Origin: Flavobacterium shii
GTDB lineage: Bacteria; Bacteroidota; Bacteroidia; Flavobacteriales; Flavobacteriaceae
Assembly: GCF_025847235.1 (NCBI RefSeq)
Contig: NZ_JAOZEW010000007.1
Location: 62,001 to 126,000, forward strand
Reading direction: 5' to 3'
Length of the DNA: 64,000 nucleotides
Below, in pieces: positions 36,615 to 45,106 of this stretch; position 1 is the stretch's first letter, and the number at the start of each line of letters is the position of its first letter. The translations under genes and the position numbers were made by a program. The notes below the pieces were generated by a model, which was not told where the DNA came from, searched no databases, and saw only the letters and a list, made by a program, of their open reading frames with translations.

Positions 36615-39014
36615 ATGAAAAACTCACAATTAACAGCGTTGCTTTCGGTCTTTATGTTTGGGTTTCTTGTAATACCAAAAGCGTCGGCACAAATCCAGAA
36701 CGCTGATGTGCTTAATGCGCCAATAGATATAAGCAAAGACTTTCAGAATTATCTGAACACGTTTTATTTTGCCGATGAACTAAAGGGTTTTGATCCTGTA
36801 ACAGGAAAAGGAACGATAAAATACCTTAGATATAATTATAAAACACGTCAGGCTTTTAACAACATGATGATGAAACCGGATGTAGTTCCTGCAAATGAAT
36901 TTCCTACTACAGAGTATGAAGTTTCGCCAGAATTACCGTTTCAAATTCAGTTTGTTTCAGACCGAACTATTAGAATAAAAACCACTTCAGGACCACAATT
37001 TCATCCCGAGAAAGAGTCGCTAATGTTGGTTGATGGTGTAGCACCAAATCACCCTGAATTATGGAAATATTCCAAAATAGAAGGAGGACATAAATATACT
37101 AGCAAACATGGTTCGGTGGAGATTTTATCCAAACCGTGGCACGTAAAAATTTATGATGAAAAAGGAAAGCTATTAACAAGTACGCTTCATGATTCGGATT
37201 TGCAAAATACATATACGCCAACACTTCCATTTTCATATGTACGTAGAAACAGTGATTATTCAAGAAGTATGGGAGCAGCTTTTAGCTTGGAACCAGATGA
37301 AAAAATATTTGGTTGTGGAGAATCATTTACACAATTTAATAAACGAGGACAAAAAGTAGTTTTATGGACAGATGATGCCAACGGTATTCAGAATGAAACC
37401 ATGTACAAACCAGTTCCATTTTATATGAGTAGCCGTGGTTATGGTGTTTTTATGCACCATTCAACACCTATTACTGTGGACTTTGGAAAATATTACGCTA
37501 GTGCAAATGAAATGTATATTGGCGATGACGAAGCCGATTTATTCTTCTTTATCGGAGAGCCAAAAGACATTCTTGATCAATATACAAACCTTACGGGAAA
37601 AGCAGCAATGCCACCACTTTGGTCATTTGGTTTCTGGATGAGCCGTATTACCTATTTCTCAGAAAAAGAAGGACGTCAGGTAGCCAAAGATTTACGTAAA
37701 TATAAAATCCCAACCGATGTTATTCACTTCGATACTGGTTGGTTTGATGTAGATTGGAGAAATAATTATGAGTTCTCTAAAGATCGTTTTCCAGATGCTA
37801 AAAAAATGATGTCTGATCTTAAAGACGATGGATTTCATGTATGTTTATGGCAATTGCCTTATTTCTCGCCTAAAAACACTTTGTTCAACGAAATAATGGA
37901 CAAGAATTTAGCGGTTAGAGATCGCAAAGGAAACCTTCCTTATGAAGATGCCGTTTTGGATTTCTCAAATCCGGAAACAGTAACATGGTATCAGGCCAAA
38001 TTAAAAAAATTATTCGATCAGGGAGTTTCTGTTTTCAAAGTAGATTTTGGAGAAGCAGCACCACCAGACGGAATCTACCATTCAGGGCGTACAGGATTCT
38101 ATGAGCATAATTTATATCCACTTCGTTACAATAAAGCAGTAGCCGAAATTACCCAAAAAGAAAAAGGATACACCTTAATATGGGCAAGAAGCACTTGGGC
38201 AGGAAGTCAGCGTTATCCTTTACATTGGGGAGGCGATGCCGAAACTACCAACGGAGCAATGTCGGCAGAATTAAGAGGCGGACTTTCATTAGGATTAAGC
38301 GGATTTAGTTTTTGGAGTCATGACGTAGGAGGATTTGCAACCAAATCACCGGAGAATTTATATAGAAGATGGACACCATTTGGGATGCTTACTTCGCATG
38401 TAAGAAGTCATGGAGAACCTCCACGCGAGCCTTGGTTATACAGCAAAGATTTCCTGGAAGGATTTAGAAAAGCCGATAATATGCGTTACGAATTGATGCC
38501 ATATATCTATGCTCAGGCCAAAGAAAGTTCACAAAAAGGATTACCAATGATGCGTGCTTTATTTGTAGAATATCCAAATGATCCGGGAGCATGGTTGGTT
38601 GATAATGAGTATTTATTTGGTTCAAGTATGCTTGTTGCTCCATTATTTGAAGAGGTTACAGGTAGAGACGTTTATCTTCCGGAAGGAACTTGGATCGATT
38701 ACCAAACACGTAAAGTATATCAAGGTGGATGGCATAAAATTGAAGCAGGAGAGGTTCCGATTATCATATTGGTAAAAGACGGAACTGCATTGCCTCATAT
38801 AGGTTTAGCACAATCTACCAAAGATATGGATTGGAGTAAATTAACATTAAAAGTCTATGCCAGCGACAAAATAACTTCGGCTACAGCCAAAGTGTTTTTA
38901 CCAGATGGCGATGCTGTTCAAGAAATAAAAGTTACTAAAAACGGAAACAATTTTAACGTAACAACAAATACATTAAACGGAAAAACCACTTTTAAAACCG
39001 AGTGGGTAAAATAA
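36615..39014 (+). CDS. GH31 alpha-xylosidase
   Basis: 799 residues with a signal peptide (cleavage near ASAQ). The (beta/alpha)8 domain has nucleophile D477 in FKVDFGEAAPP, the form typical of the alpha-xylosidase branch (KTDFGE in E. coli YicI), and acid/base candidate D541 in LHWGGDAETT. WSHDVGGF and RWTPFGMLTSHVRSHG are further GH31 landmarks. Alpha-xylosidase removes the non-reducing terminal alpha-1,6-xylose of xyloglucan oligosaccharides; it is the most diagnostic enzyme here for xyloglucan and it feeds xylA/xylB. Confidence 0.93.
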   Translation: MKNSQLTALLSVFMFGFLVIPKASAQIQNADVLNAPIDISKDFQNYLNTFYFADELKGFDPVTGKGTIKYLRYNYKTRQAFNNMMMKPDVVPANEFPTTEYEVSPELPFQIQFVSDRTIRIKTTSGPQFHPEKESLMLVDGVAPNHPELWKYSKIEGGHKYTSKHGSVEILSKPWHVKIYDEKGKLLTSTLHDSDLQNTYTPTLPFSYVRRNSDYSRSMGAAFSLEPDEKIFGCGESFTQFNKRGQKVVLWTDDANGIQNETMYKPVPFYMSSRGYGVFMHHSTPITVDFGKYYASANEMYIGDDEADLFFFIGEPKDILDQYTNLTGKAAMPPLWSFGFWMSRITYFSEKEGRQVAKDLRKYKIPTDVIHFDTGWFDVDWRNNYEFSKDRFPDAKKMMSDLKDDGFHVCLWQLPYFSPKNTLFNEIMDKNLAVRDRKGNLPYEDAVLDFSNPETVTWYQAKLKKLFDQGVSVFKVDFGEAAPPDGIYHSGRTGFYEHNLYPLRYNKAVAEITQKEKGYTLIWARSTWAGSQRYPLHWGGDAETTNGAMSAELRGGLSLGLSGFSFWSHDVGGFATKSPENLYRRWTPFGMLTSHVRSHGEPPREPWLYSKDFLEGFRKADNMRYELMPYIYAQAKESSQKGLPMMRALFVEYPNDPGAWLVDNEYLFGSSMLVAPLFEEVTGRDVYLPEGTWIDYQTRKVYQGGWHKIEAGEVPIIILVKDGTALPHIGLAQSTKDMDWSKLTLKVYASDKITSATAKVFLPDGDAVQEIKVTKNGNNFNVTTNTLNGKTTFKTEWVK

Positions 39015-39024
39015 AAAAGTGAGT

Positions 39025-39114
39025 CACAGATTTAAATAATTAAAAAGTGAGAATTAAAAATCTGTTGAATCCGTGAAAAAAACACATAGGAAAAAGAAAT
39101 ACTTTAAATCTGTG
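39025..39114. repeat. Long-arm inverted repeat between GH31 and GH97
   Basis: CACAGATTTAAA (39025-39036) and TTTAAATCTGTG (39103-39114) are perfect 12-bp arms. Inside are further fragments of the same theme (AATCTGTTGAATCCGTG, ACACATAGG). It resembles the decayed CACAGATT/AATCTGTG intergenic repeats of flavobacteria. No gene is seen in this 216-bp gap. Confidence 0.6.
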
Positions 39115-39230
39115 GATAAAAAAATAATCCTAAGGGATAAAAAATAAGTTTTTGTTGAGTTTTGAAATCGGGTGGAAGCAATATTTGCCAAACCCGATTT
39201 ATTTAAATCAGAATAAAGAAATAAAATGCC

Positions 39231-41234
39231 ATGAAAAAACACCTAGTCCTTCCCGCAGTATTACTTTCGATTACGATTGCATACAGTCAAAAAAATAAAA
39301 ACGCATACGAATTGGCTTCGCCAAATGGGCAGAATAAAATAAAATTCGAGCTTGTAAAAAATGCTCCAAAATATGCTGTTTCTCACGGAAAAACAGAAGT
39401 TATTACACCATCGGATATGGGATTTTTGCTAAAAAATAAAGAGGATTTTAGCAAGAATTTCGAAATCATAAAGACGGAGAATACTTCTTTTGATGAGACT
39501 TGGGAACAGGTTTGGGGAGAAAAAAAGAAAATCAGAAACCACTACAATCAATTAGTAGTTAAGCTGCAGCAAAAGGACAAACAGAAACGTAAACTGGAAA
39601 TTCAATTCCGAGCTTTCGATGATGGAGTTGCTTTTCGTTATGTGTACCCAGAACAAGGAACAAAAGACAGTATTTTCATTATGGATGAAAAAACAACTTT
39701 TAACCTAAAAGATGATGGAAAAGCATGGTGGATCCCTGCTAATAGAGAAAACCGTGATGAATATCTTTTTCAAGATGCATTGGTAAGCAAACAGGATACT
39801 GTGCTTACACCACTTACTATCGAAAGTAAAAGCGGATTGGCATTGAGTTTTCATGAGGCAAACTTGTCAAATTTTGCAAGTATGACCTTAGTAAATACTA
39901 GGGGTACGCAACTTAAATCGGATCTTGTGCCTTGGGCAGATGGTGTAAAAGTACGTGTAAAAGACACCTTTACCTCTTCGTGGAGAACATTACAAATAGC
40001 CGAGAAACCAACAGATTTAATTACTTCCTATTTGATTTTAAACCTTAACGAACCAAATAAATTAGCCAATACAAGTTATTTTAAACCATATAAATATTTC
40101 GGAATTTGGTGGGGAATGCATATCGGAAAATATACATTTTGGGAAAGTGATAAACAAGGCGCAACAACCAAACATGCCAAAGAGTATATTGATTTTACAG
40201 CCAAAGAAGGATTCCACCATTTATTAATCGAAGGCTGGAATAAAGGCTGGACACCACAATGGTATGAAAACCATATGCACATGTTTAGCTTTACAAAAAG
40301 TGCAGACAACTTTGACTTAGAAAAAGTAGTCGAATACGGAAAGAAAAAAGACGTAGAGCTTATTGGTTATCACGAAACAGGCTCCAACCTGATTAATTAC
40401 TTAAAAGAAATTGATGATGCTTTTGCTTTATACAAGAAATTAGGAATCCATACAGTAAAAATTGGACATGTAGGTTCTAAATTAAATATGAAAGAATGGC
40501 ATTTTGGGCAATTTGGAGTGAATTATTTTAGATATGTATTAGAAAAAGCCGCCCAATATGATCTGGCAGTATTATATCATGAGTCAATAAAAGACACAGG
40601 AGAACGTCGTACTTTTCCAAATATGATTTCCAGAGAAGCAGCAAGAGGACAAGAATACAATGCTTGGAGTGAAGGAAATCCACCAAATCATTTAACTATT
40701 ATTCCGTTCACAAGATTACTTTCGGGACCAATGGATTTTACACCGGGAATCTTTGATGTAGAAGTTAAACAAGGTTATCCAGGCAAAAGAGTACACGGCA
40801 CAACGGCACAACAACTAGCATTGTACGTAACAATTTATGCTCCAATCCAGATGATGGCAGATCTTCCTGAAAATTACGAAGGAAAACCAGCTTTACAATT
40901 CTTAAAAGATGTTCCTACAGATTGGGAAGATACTAAAGTCCTGAATGGAGAAATAGGACAATATATCACAACAGTTCGTAAAGACTTAAATAGTGCCGAT
41001 TGGTATTTAGGAAGTATTACAAATGAAAATGCAAGAGATATAAATGTTTCCTTATCATTCTTAGATCCAAAAGCAACTTACGAAGCACAGATTTATGCAG
41101 ATGCAGAAGGAACAGATGAAACACATAATCCATCGGCAGTAGCGATTTCTAAGAAAACGGTAAAAGCTTCGGATACATTAAAATTACATTTAGGCGGCGC
41201 AGGAGGAACAGCGATTAGATTTAAAAAATTATAA
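39231..41234 (+). CDS. GH97 family alpha-glycosidase
   Basis: 667 residues with a signal peptide (MKKHLVLPAVLLSITIAYSQ). The N-terminal beta-sandwich (residues about 25-270), central barrel (about 280-570) and C-terminal beta domain match GH97. The barrel has KIGHVGS, KEWHFGQFGVNYF, YHESIKDTGERRTFPN, then ADLPENY. The HE in YHES and the late glutamate in ADLPEN follow the inverting SusB-like (alpha-glucosidase) branch better than the retaining alpha-galactosidase branch, which has an aspartate-rich VDFMDRDD-type segment. GH97 is not a core xyloglucan enzyme, so its target in this locus is uncertain. Confidence 0.87.
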   Translation: MKKHLVLPAVLLSITIAYSQKNKNAYELASPNGQNKIKFELVKNAPKYAVSHGKTEVITPSDMGFLLKNKEDFSKNFEIIKTENTSFDETWEQVWGEKKKIRNHYNQLVVKLQQKDKQKRKLEIQFRAFDDGVAFRYVYPEQGTKDSIFIMDEKTTFNLKDDGKAWWIPANRENRDEYLFQDALVSKQDTVLTPLTIESKSGLALSFHEANLSNFASMTLVNTRGTQLKSDLVPWADGVKVRVKDTFTSSWRTLQIAEKPTDLITSYLILNLNEPNKLANTSYFKPYKYFGIWWGMHIGKYTFWESDKQGATTKHAKEYIDFTAKEGFHHLLIEGWNKGWTPQWYENHMHMFSFTKSADNFDLEKVVEYGKKKDVELIGYHETGSNLINYLKEIDDAFALYKKLGIHTVKIGHVGSKLNMKEWHFGQFGVNYFRYVLEKAAQYDLAVLYHESIKDTGERRTFPNMISREAARGQEYNAWSEGNPPNHLTIIPFTRLLSGPMDFTPGIFDVEVKQGYPGKRVHGTTAQQLALYVTIYAPIQMMADLPENYEGKPALQFLKDVPTDWEDTKVLNGEIGQYITTVRKDLNSADWYLGSITNENARDINVSLSFLDPKATYEAQIYADAEGTDETHNPSAVAISKKTVKASDTLKLHLGGAGGTAIRFKKL

Positions 41235-41250
41235 TTAATTAAATATTCTG

Positions 41251-41280
41251 TAGAGACGCATAGCAGTGCGTCTTTGCGGA
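41251..41280. repeat. Intergenic palindromic repeat (GTAGAGRCGCA family), second copy
   Basis: AGACGCA-tagcag-TGCGTCT within GTAGAG...TTTGCGG, nearly identical to 21433-21460. It lies in the 67-bp gap between GH97 and GH3. Confidence 0.75.
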
Positions 41281-41301
41281 TTATTTTTATAATTTCAAAA
41301 T

Positions 41302-43458
41302 ATGAAAAATCACATTCTACATATCATTTTTCTTCTATCAGTTAATTTGGTGTTGTCTCAGCAAAAGCAATATCCTTTTCAGAATCCAAATTTGGATGTT
41401 GAGAAGCGCATCGATAATTTATTATCGGTGATGACACTCGATGAAAAAATTGTTGCGTTAAGTACCAATCCATCAATACCCAGATTAGGCGTTGTGGGAA
41501 CAGGACATGTCGAAGGATTACACGGTTTGGCATTAGGCGGTCCTGGAGGTTGGGGCGGTAAAGGAAAAGAACCATTACCAACTACAACTTTTCCTCAGGC
41601 GTATGGATTGGGGGAAACGTGGGATGTTGATTTAATTCAAAAAGTAGCGCATGTAGAAGGATATGAAACACGTTATGCTTTCCAGAAATACCATCGTGGC
41701 GGATTAGTCGTTCGTGCTCCAAATGCCGATATCGCCAGAGATCCACGTTGGGGACGTACCGAAGAAAGTTATGGAGAAGATGCTTTTTTTAATGGAACAT
41801 TGACCGTTGCTTTTGTAAAAGGACTTCAGGGAGATAATCCAAAATATTGGCAAACGGCTTCGTTAATGAAACATTTTTTGGCGAATAGTAATGAAGACGG
41901 AAGAACCTATACTTCCTCAGATTTTGATGAAAGACTTTGGCGCGAATATTATGCTTTACCATTTTATATGGGAGTTGTAGATGGAGGCTCCCGCGCTTAT
42001 ATGGCAGCTTATAATAAAGTAAATGGAGTTCCGGCAATGGTACATCCGATGCTTAAAAATATTACCCAGAAAGAATGGGGACAAAACGGAATCATCTGTA
42101 CCGATGGAGGTGCTTTTAGACTATTACTTTCAGATCATAAATATTACTCGGATAAGTTTATTGCAGCGGCAGCAACTATCAAAGCGGGAATTAATCAGTT
42201 TTTAGATGAATATTCAGAGGCTGTTTATGGTGCTATTTCTCATAGTTATTTAAAAGAAAAAGATATTGATGCTGTTTTAAAAGGAGATTATAGAGTCATG
42301 ATCCAACTTGGAATGCTGGATACTCCAGATGGAAATCCGTATGCAAATATCGGTAAAGGAAAAGATACAATCGATCCCTGGAAATCCGATGCGCATAAAA
42401 AACTAGCTTTAGAGGCAACTCAAAAATCTATTGTATTGCTTAAAAATGATTTGAAATTATTGCCTTTGCAAAAAGACAAATTAAAAACAATTGCAGTTAT
42501 TGGCCCTCGTGCCGATGAGGTACTTCTGGATTGGTATAGTGGGACACCACCTTATGTGGTAACACCTTTGCAGGCTATAAAAAATAAAGTAGGATCTAAT
42601 GTTACTGTTTTATATGCAAAGAATAATACCGATGGTAAAGCAGCCGAAATAGCCAAGAAATCCGATGTAGTAATTGTTCTCGTGGGCAATCATCCAGTGT
42701 GTAATGCGGGTTGGGCAGATTGTCCTGTGCCGAGTGAAGGAAAAGAAGCGGTTGATCGCCAGTCTTTGACTTTGGAACAAGAAGATTTGATTAAAATTGC
42801 TTTTCAGGCAAATCCCAAAACAGTAGTTGGTTTAATTAGCAGCTTTCCATATGCTATAAATTGGACACAAGAACACGTTCCTGCGATTGTACATCTTACA
42901 CAAAACAGTCAGGAATTAGGAAACGGTTTAGCCGATGTTTTATTTGGAGATTATAATCCAGCGGGAAGATTAACCCAAACCTGGGTAAAAGACATTACAG
43001 ATTTACCCGATTTCTTGGATTACAATATCCGAAATGGCAGAACCTATATGTACTTTAAAGGAAAACCACTATATGCTTTTGGTCACGGATTAAGTTATAC
43101 AACTTTCAAATACAATTCGATAGAAACCAATTCGGAAATTATTGCTAAAAATGGCGAGGTAAAAGTTACCGTTTCGGTTACAAATACAGGAAGTAGAGAT
43201 GGAGACGAAGTGATTCAACTTTATGTAAAACAATTACAATCGAAAGTAGAACGTCCGGAAAAAGAGTTGAAAGCATTTCAGAGAGTTTTCTTTAAAGCGG
43301 GAGAAACTAAGAATGTTTCATTGATTTTAAAAGCCAAAGATTTAGAGTATTGGAATACAGCAAAACAACAATTTGAATTAGAAAATAATACGATCGAAAT
43401 TCAAATAGGAAGTGCTTCGGATACAATCCTTTTAACTAAAAAAATAACAGTAAAGTAG
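41302..43458 (+). CDS. GH3 beta-glucosidase/beta-xylosidase
   Basis: 718 residues with a signal peptide (MKNHILHIIFLLSVNLVLSQ). GH3 N-terminal barrel with RAPNADIARDPRWGRTEESYGED, MKHFLANSNEDGR and nucleophile D268 in GIICTDGGAF; GH3 C-terminal domain; and a fibronectin III-like domain at the end (VSVTNTGSRDGDEVIQLYVK). The nucleophile context and long KHFLANSNE loop are like the plant-type beta-xylosidase and glucosidase branch, so specificity for glucose or xylose cannot be fixed from sequence. It lies 10 bases before the GH39 gene. Confidence 0.92.
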   Translation: MKNHILHIIFLLSVNLVLSQQKQYPFQNPNLDVEKRIDNLLSVMTLDEKIVALSTNPSIPRLGVVGTGHVEGLHGLALGGPGGWGGKGKEPLPTTTFPQAYGLGETWDVDLIQKVAHVEGYETRYAFQKYHRGGLVVRAPNADIARDPRWGRTEESYGEDAFFNGTLTVAFVKGLQGDNPKYWQTASLMKHFLANSNEDGRTYTSSDFDERLWREYYALPFYMGVVDGGSRAYMAAYNKVNGVPAMVHPMLKNITQKEWGQNGIICTDGGAFRLLLSDHKYYSDKFIAAAATIKAGINQFLDEYSEAVYGAISHSYLKEKDIDAVLKGDYRVMIQLGMLDTPDGNPYANIGKGKDTIDPWKSDAHKKLALEATQKSIVLLKNDLKLLPLQKDKLKTIAVIGPRADEVLLDWYSGTPPYVVTPLQAIKNKVGSNVTVLYAKNNTDGKAAEIAKKSDVVIVLVGNHPVCNAGWADCPVPSEGKEAVDRQSLTLEQEDLIKIAFQANPKTVVGLISSFPYAINWTQEHVPAIVHLTQNSQELGNGLADVLFGDYNPAGRLTQTWVKDITDLPDFLDYNIRNGRTYMYFKGKPLYAFGHGLSYTTFKYNSIETNSEIIAKNGEVKVTVSVTNTGSRDGDEVIQLYVKQLQSKVERPEKELKAFQRVFFKAGETKNVSLILKAKDLEYWNTAKQQFELENNTIEIQIGSASDTILLTKKITVK

Positions 43459-43468
43459 CGTAATAACG

Positions 43469-45064
43469 ATGAAAAGAACTTTAATAATACTGTGTATTTT
43501 ATTTTCTCTAATTAATATTAATTTGTTTGGACAAAATAGTAATGCTGTAAAATCTTCTTCAAAAGAAAGAATCATAAAAGTAGATTATAATAAGACTGCA
43601 GGGGCATTAAGCAATATGTTCAAAGAATGTGTTGGAGCAGGCAGAGCAAATGAAGGACTACGAGCAGACTGGCAACAACAGTTGGCAATGACAAAAAAAG
43701 AATGTGATTTTAAATACATTCGAATGCATGGATTGTTATCAGATGATATGGCAGTTTATACAGAAGACAGCAAAGGAAATCCAGAATACAATTATCAATA
43801 TATAGATGCTTTGTATGACTTTATTTTGAGCATCAAGATGAAGCCTTTTGTAGAATTAGGATTTATGCCATCAGCATTGGCAAGTGGAAATCAAACTATT
43901 TTTTGGTGGAAAGGGAATGTAACACCTCCGAAAGATTATAAAAAATGGGAAGATTTAATTCGTAATTTAACGCAACACTTCACAGAACGTTACGGAGTCG
44001 AAGAAGTAAAAACCTGGTATTTTGAAGTTTGGAATGAGCCTAATTTATCGCCTGGTTTCTGGACTGGAACTCAGGAAGAATATTTTAAATTGTATGAGTA
44101 CGCAGCACGCGGAATAAAAACGATAAATCCTGCATATAAAGTCGGAGGTCCCGCAACTGCTGGCGCGGCTTGGGTACCGGAAACAATTGAGTTTTGCAGT
44201 AAAAACAATGTTCCATTAGATTTTATTTCAACACATACTTATGGAGTAAAACAAGGATATTTAGATGAATTTGGAACTTCGGGAACAGTTCTAAATAAAG
44301 AAGATTCGAGTGTTAGTGGAGACGTTATAAATTCGCGTAAGCAAATCTCCAATTCGACTATGCCAAATCTCGAATTACATTATACCGAATGGAGTTCTTC
44401 CTATACTCCATCAGACCCTATTCATGATAGTTATCATTCGGCTGCCTATATTCTTCAGAAACTAAAACAAGTTGGGAATGCAGCAAATTCGATGTCATAT
44501 TGGGTTTTTACTGACATCTTCGAAGAAGCAGGTCCGAGATTTACTCCTTTTCACGGTGGATTTGGATTGTTGAATACGCAGGGAATTAAAAAACCGGCTT
44601 ATTTCACGTATTCATTTTTGAACAAATTAGGAGAAACGGAACTTCAAAATAAAGATACTTCTTCATGGGCTACCAAAAATGCAAAGGGAGATGTTCAATT
44701 GTTATTATGGGATTTTACAAATACACATCCCGGAGATTCAGTTAATAACCAAACCTATTATATACAAGATTTACCATCCAAACCAAAAGAAAATGTAAAA
44801 GTTGAGGTTGATGGATTGGCGAAAGGCAATTATAATTTGGAGATTTATAAAGTAGGGTATAAAACAAATGATGCTTACGCCGATTACTTAGCTATGGGTA
44901 AACCAACTCAGCTAACACGTGAACAAGTAAATATAATCAAACAAAAAGATAACGGAGCTCCAATTGCAACAGAAAAAATAACAATTAGTTCAAAAGGAAC
45001 TTTTAGTAAAGATTTTAAAATTAATGAGAATGAAGTGCTCTTATTCAATTTTTTAAAACAATAA
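43469..45064 (+). CDS. GH39 beta-xylosidase-like protein
   Basis: 531 residues with a signal peptide ending near NLFGQN. The GH39 barrel has acid/base E190 in FEVWNEPNLSPGF and nucleophile E307 in LHYTEWSSSY, plus KYIRMHGLLSDDMAVY near the N-terminus; a C-terminal beta domain follows. Characterised GH39 enzymes are beta-xylosidases and alpha-L-iduronidases; the bacterial XynB-like members cleave xylose from xylo-oligosaccharides. GH39 is not a standard member of xyloglucan loci, so this enzyme may extend the substrate range. Ten-base gap from the GH3 gene upstream. Confidence 0.9.
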   Translation: MKRTLIILCILFSLININLFGQNSNAVKSSSKERIIKVDYNKTAGALSNMFKECVGAGRANEGLRADWQQQLAMTKKECDFKYIRMHGLLSDDMAVYTEDSKGNPEYNYQYIDALYDFILSIKMKPFVELGFMPSALASGNQTIFWWKGNVTPPKDYKKWEDLIRNLTQHFTERYGVEEVKTWYFEVWNEPNLSPGFWTGTQEEYFKLYEYAARGIKTINPAYKVGGPATAGAAWVPETIEFCSKNNVPLDFISTHTYGVKQGYLDEFGTSGTVLNKEDSSVSGDVINSRKQISNSTMPNLELHYTEWSSSYTPSDPIHDSYHSAAYILQKLKQVGNAANSMSYWVFTDIFEEAGPRFTPFHGGFGLLNTQGIKKPAYFTYSFLNKLGETELQNKDTSSWATKNAKGDVQLLLWDFTNTHPGDSVNNQTYYIQDLPSKPKENVKVEVDGLAKGNYNLEIYKVGYKTNDAYADYLAMGKPTQLTREQVNIIKQKDNGAPIATEKITISSKGTFSKDFKINENEVLLFNFLKQ

Positions 45065-45106
45065 TATTCTAAAAATAAATAAACCAAAACCAAAAACTAT
45101 CTATAT

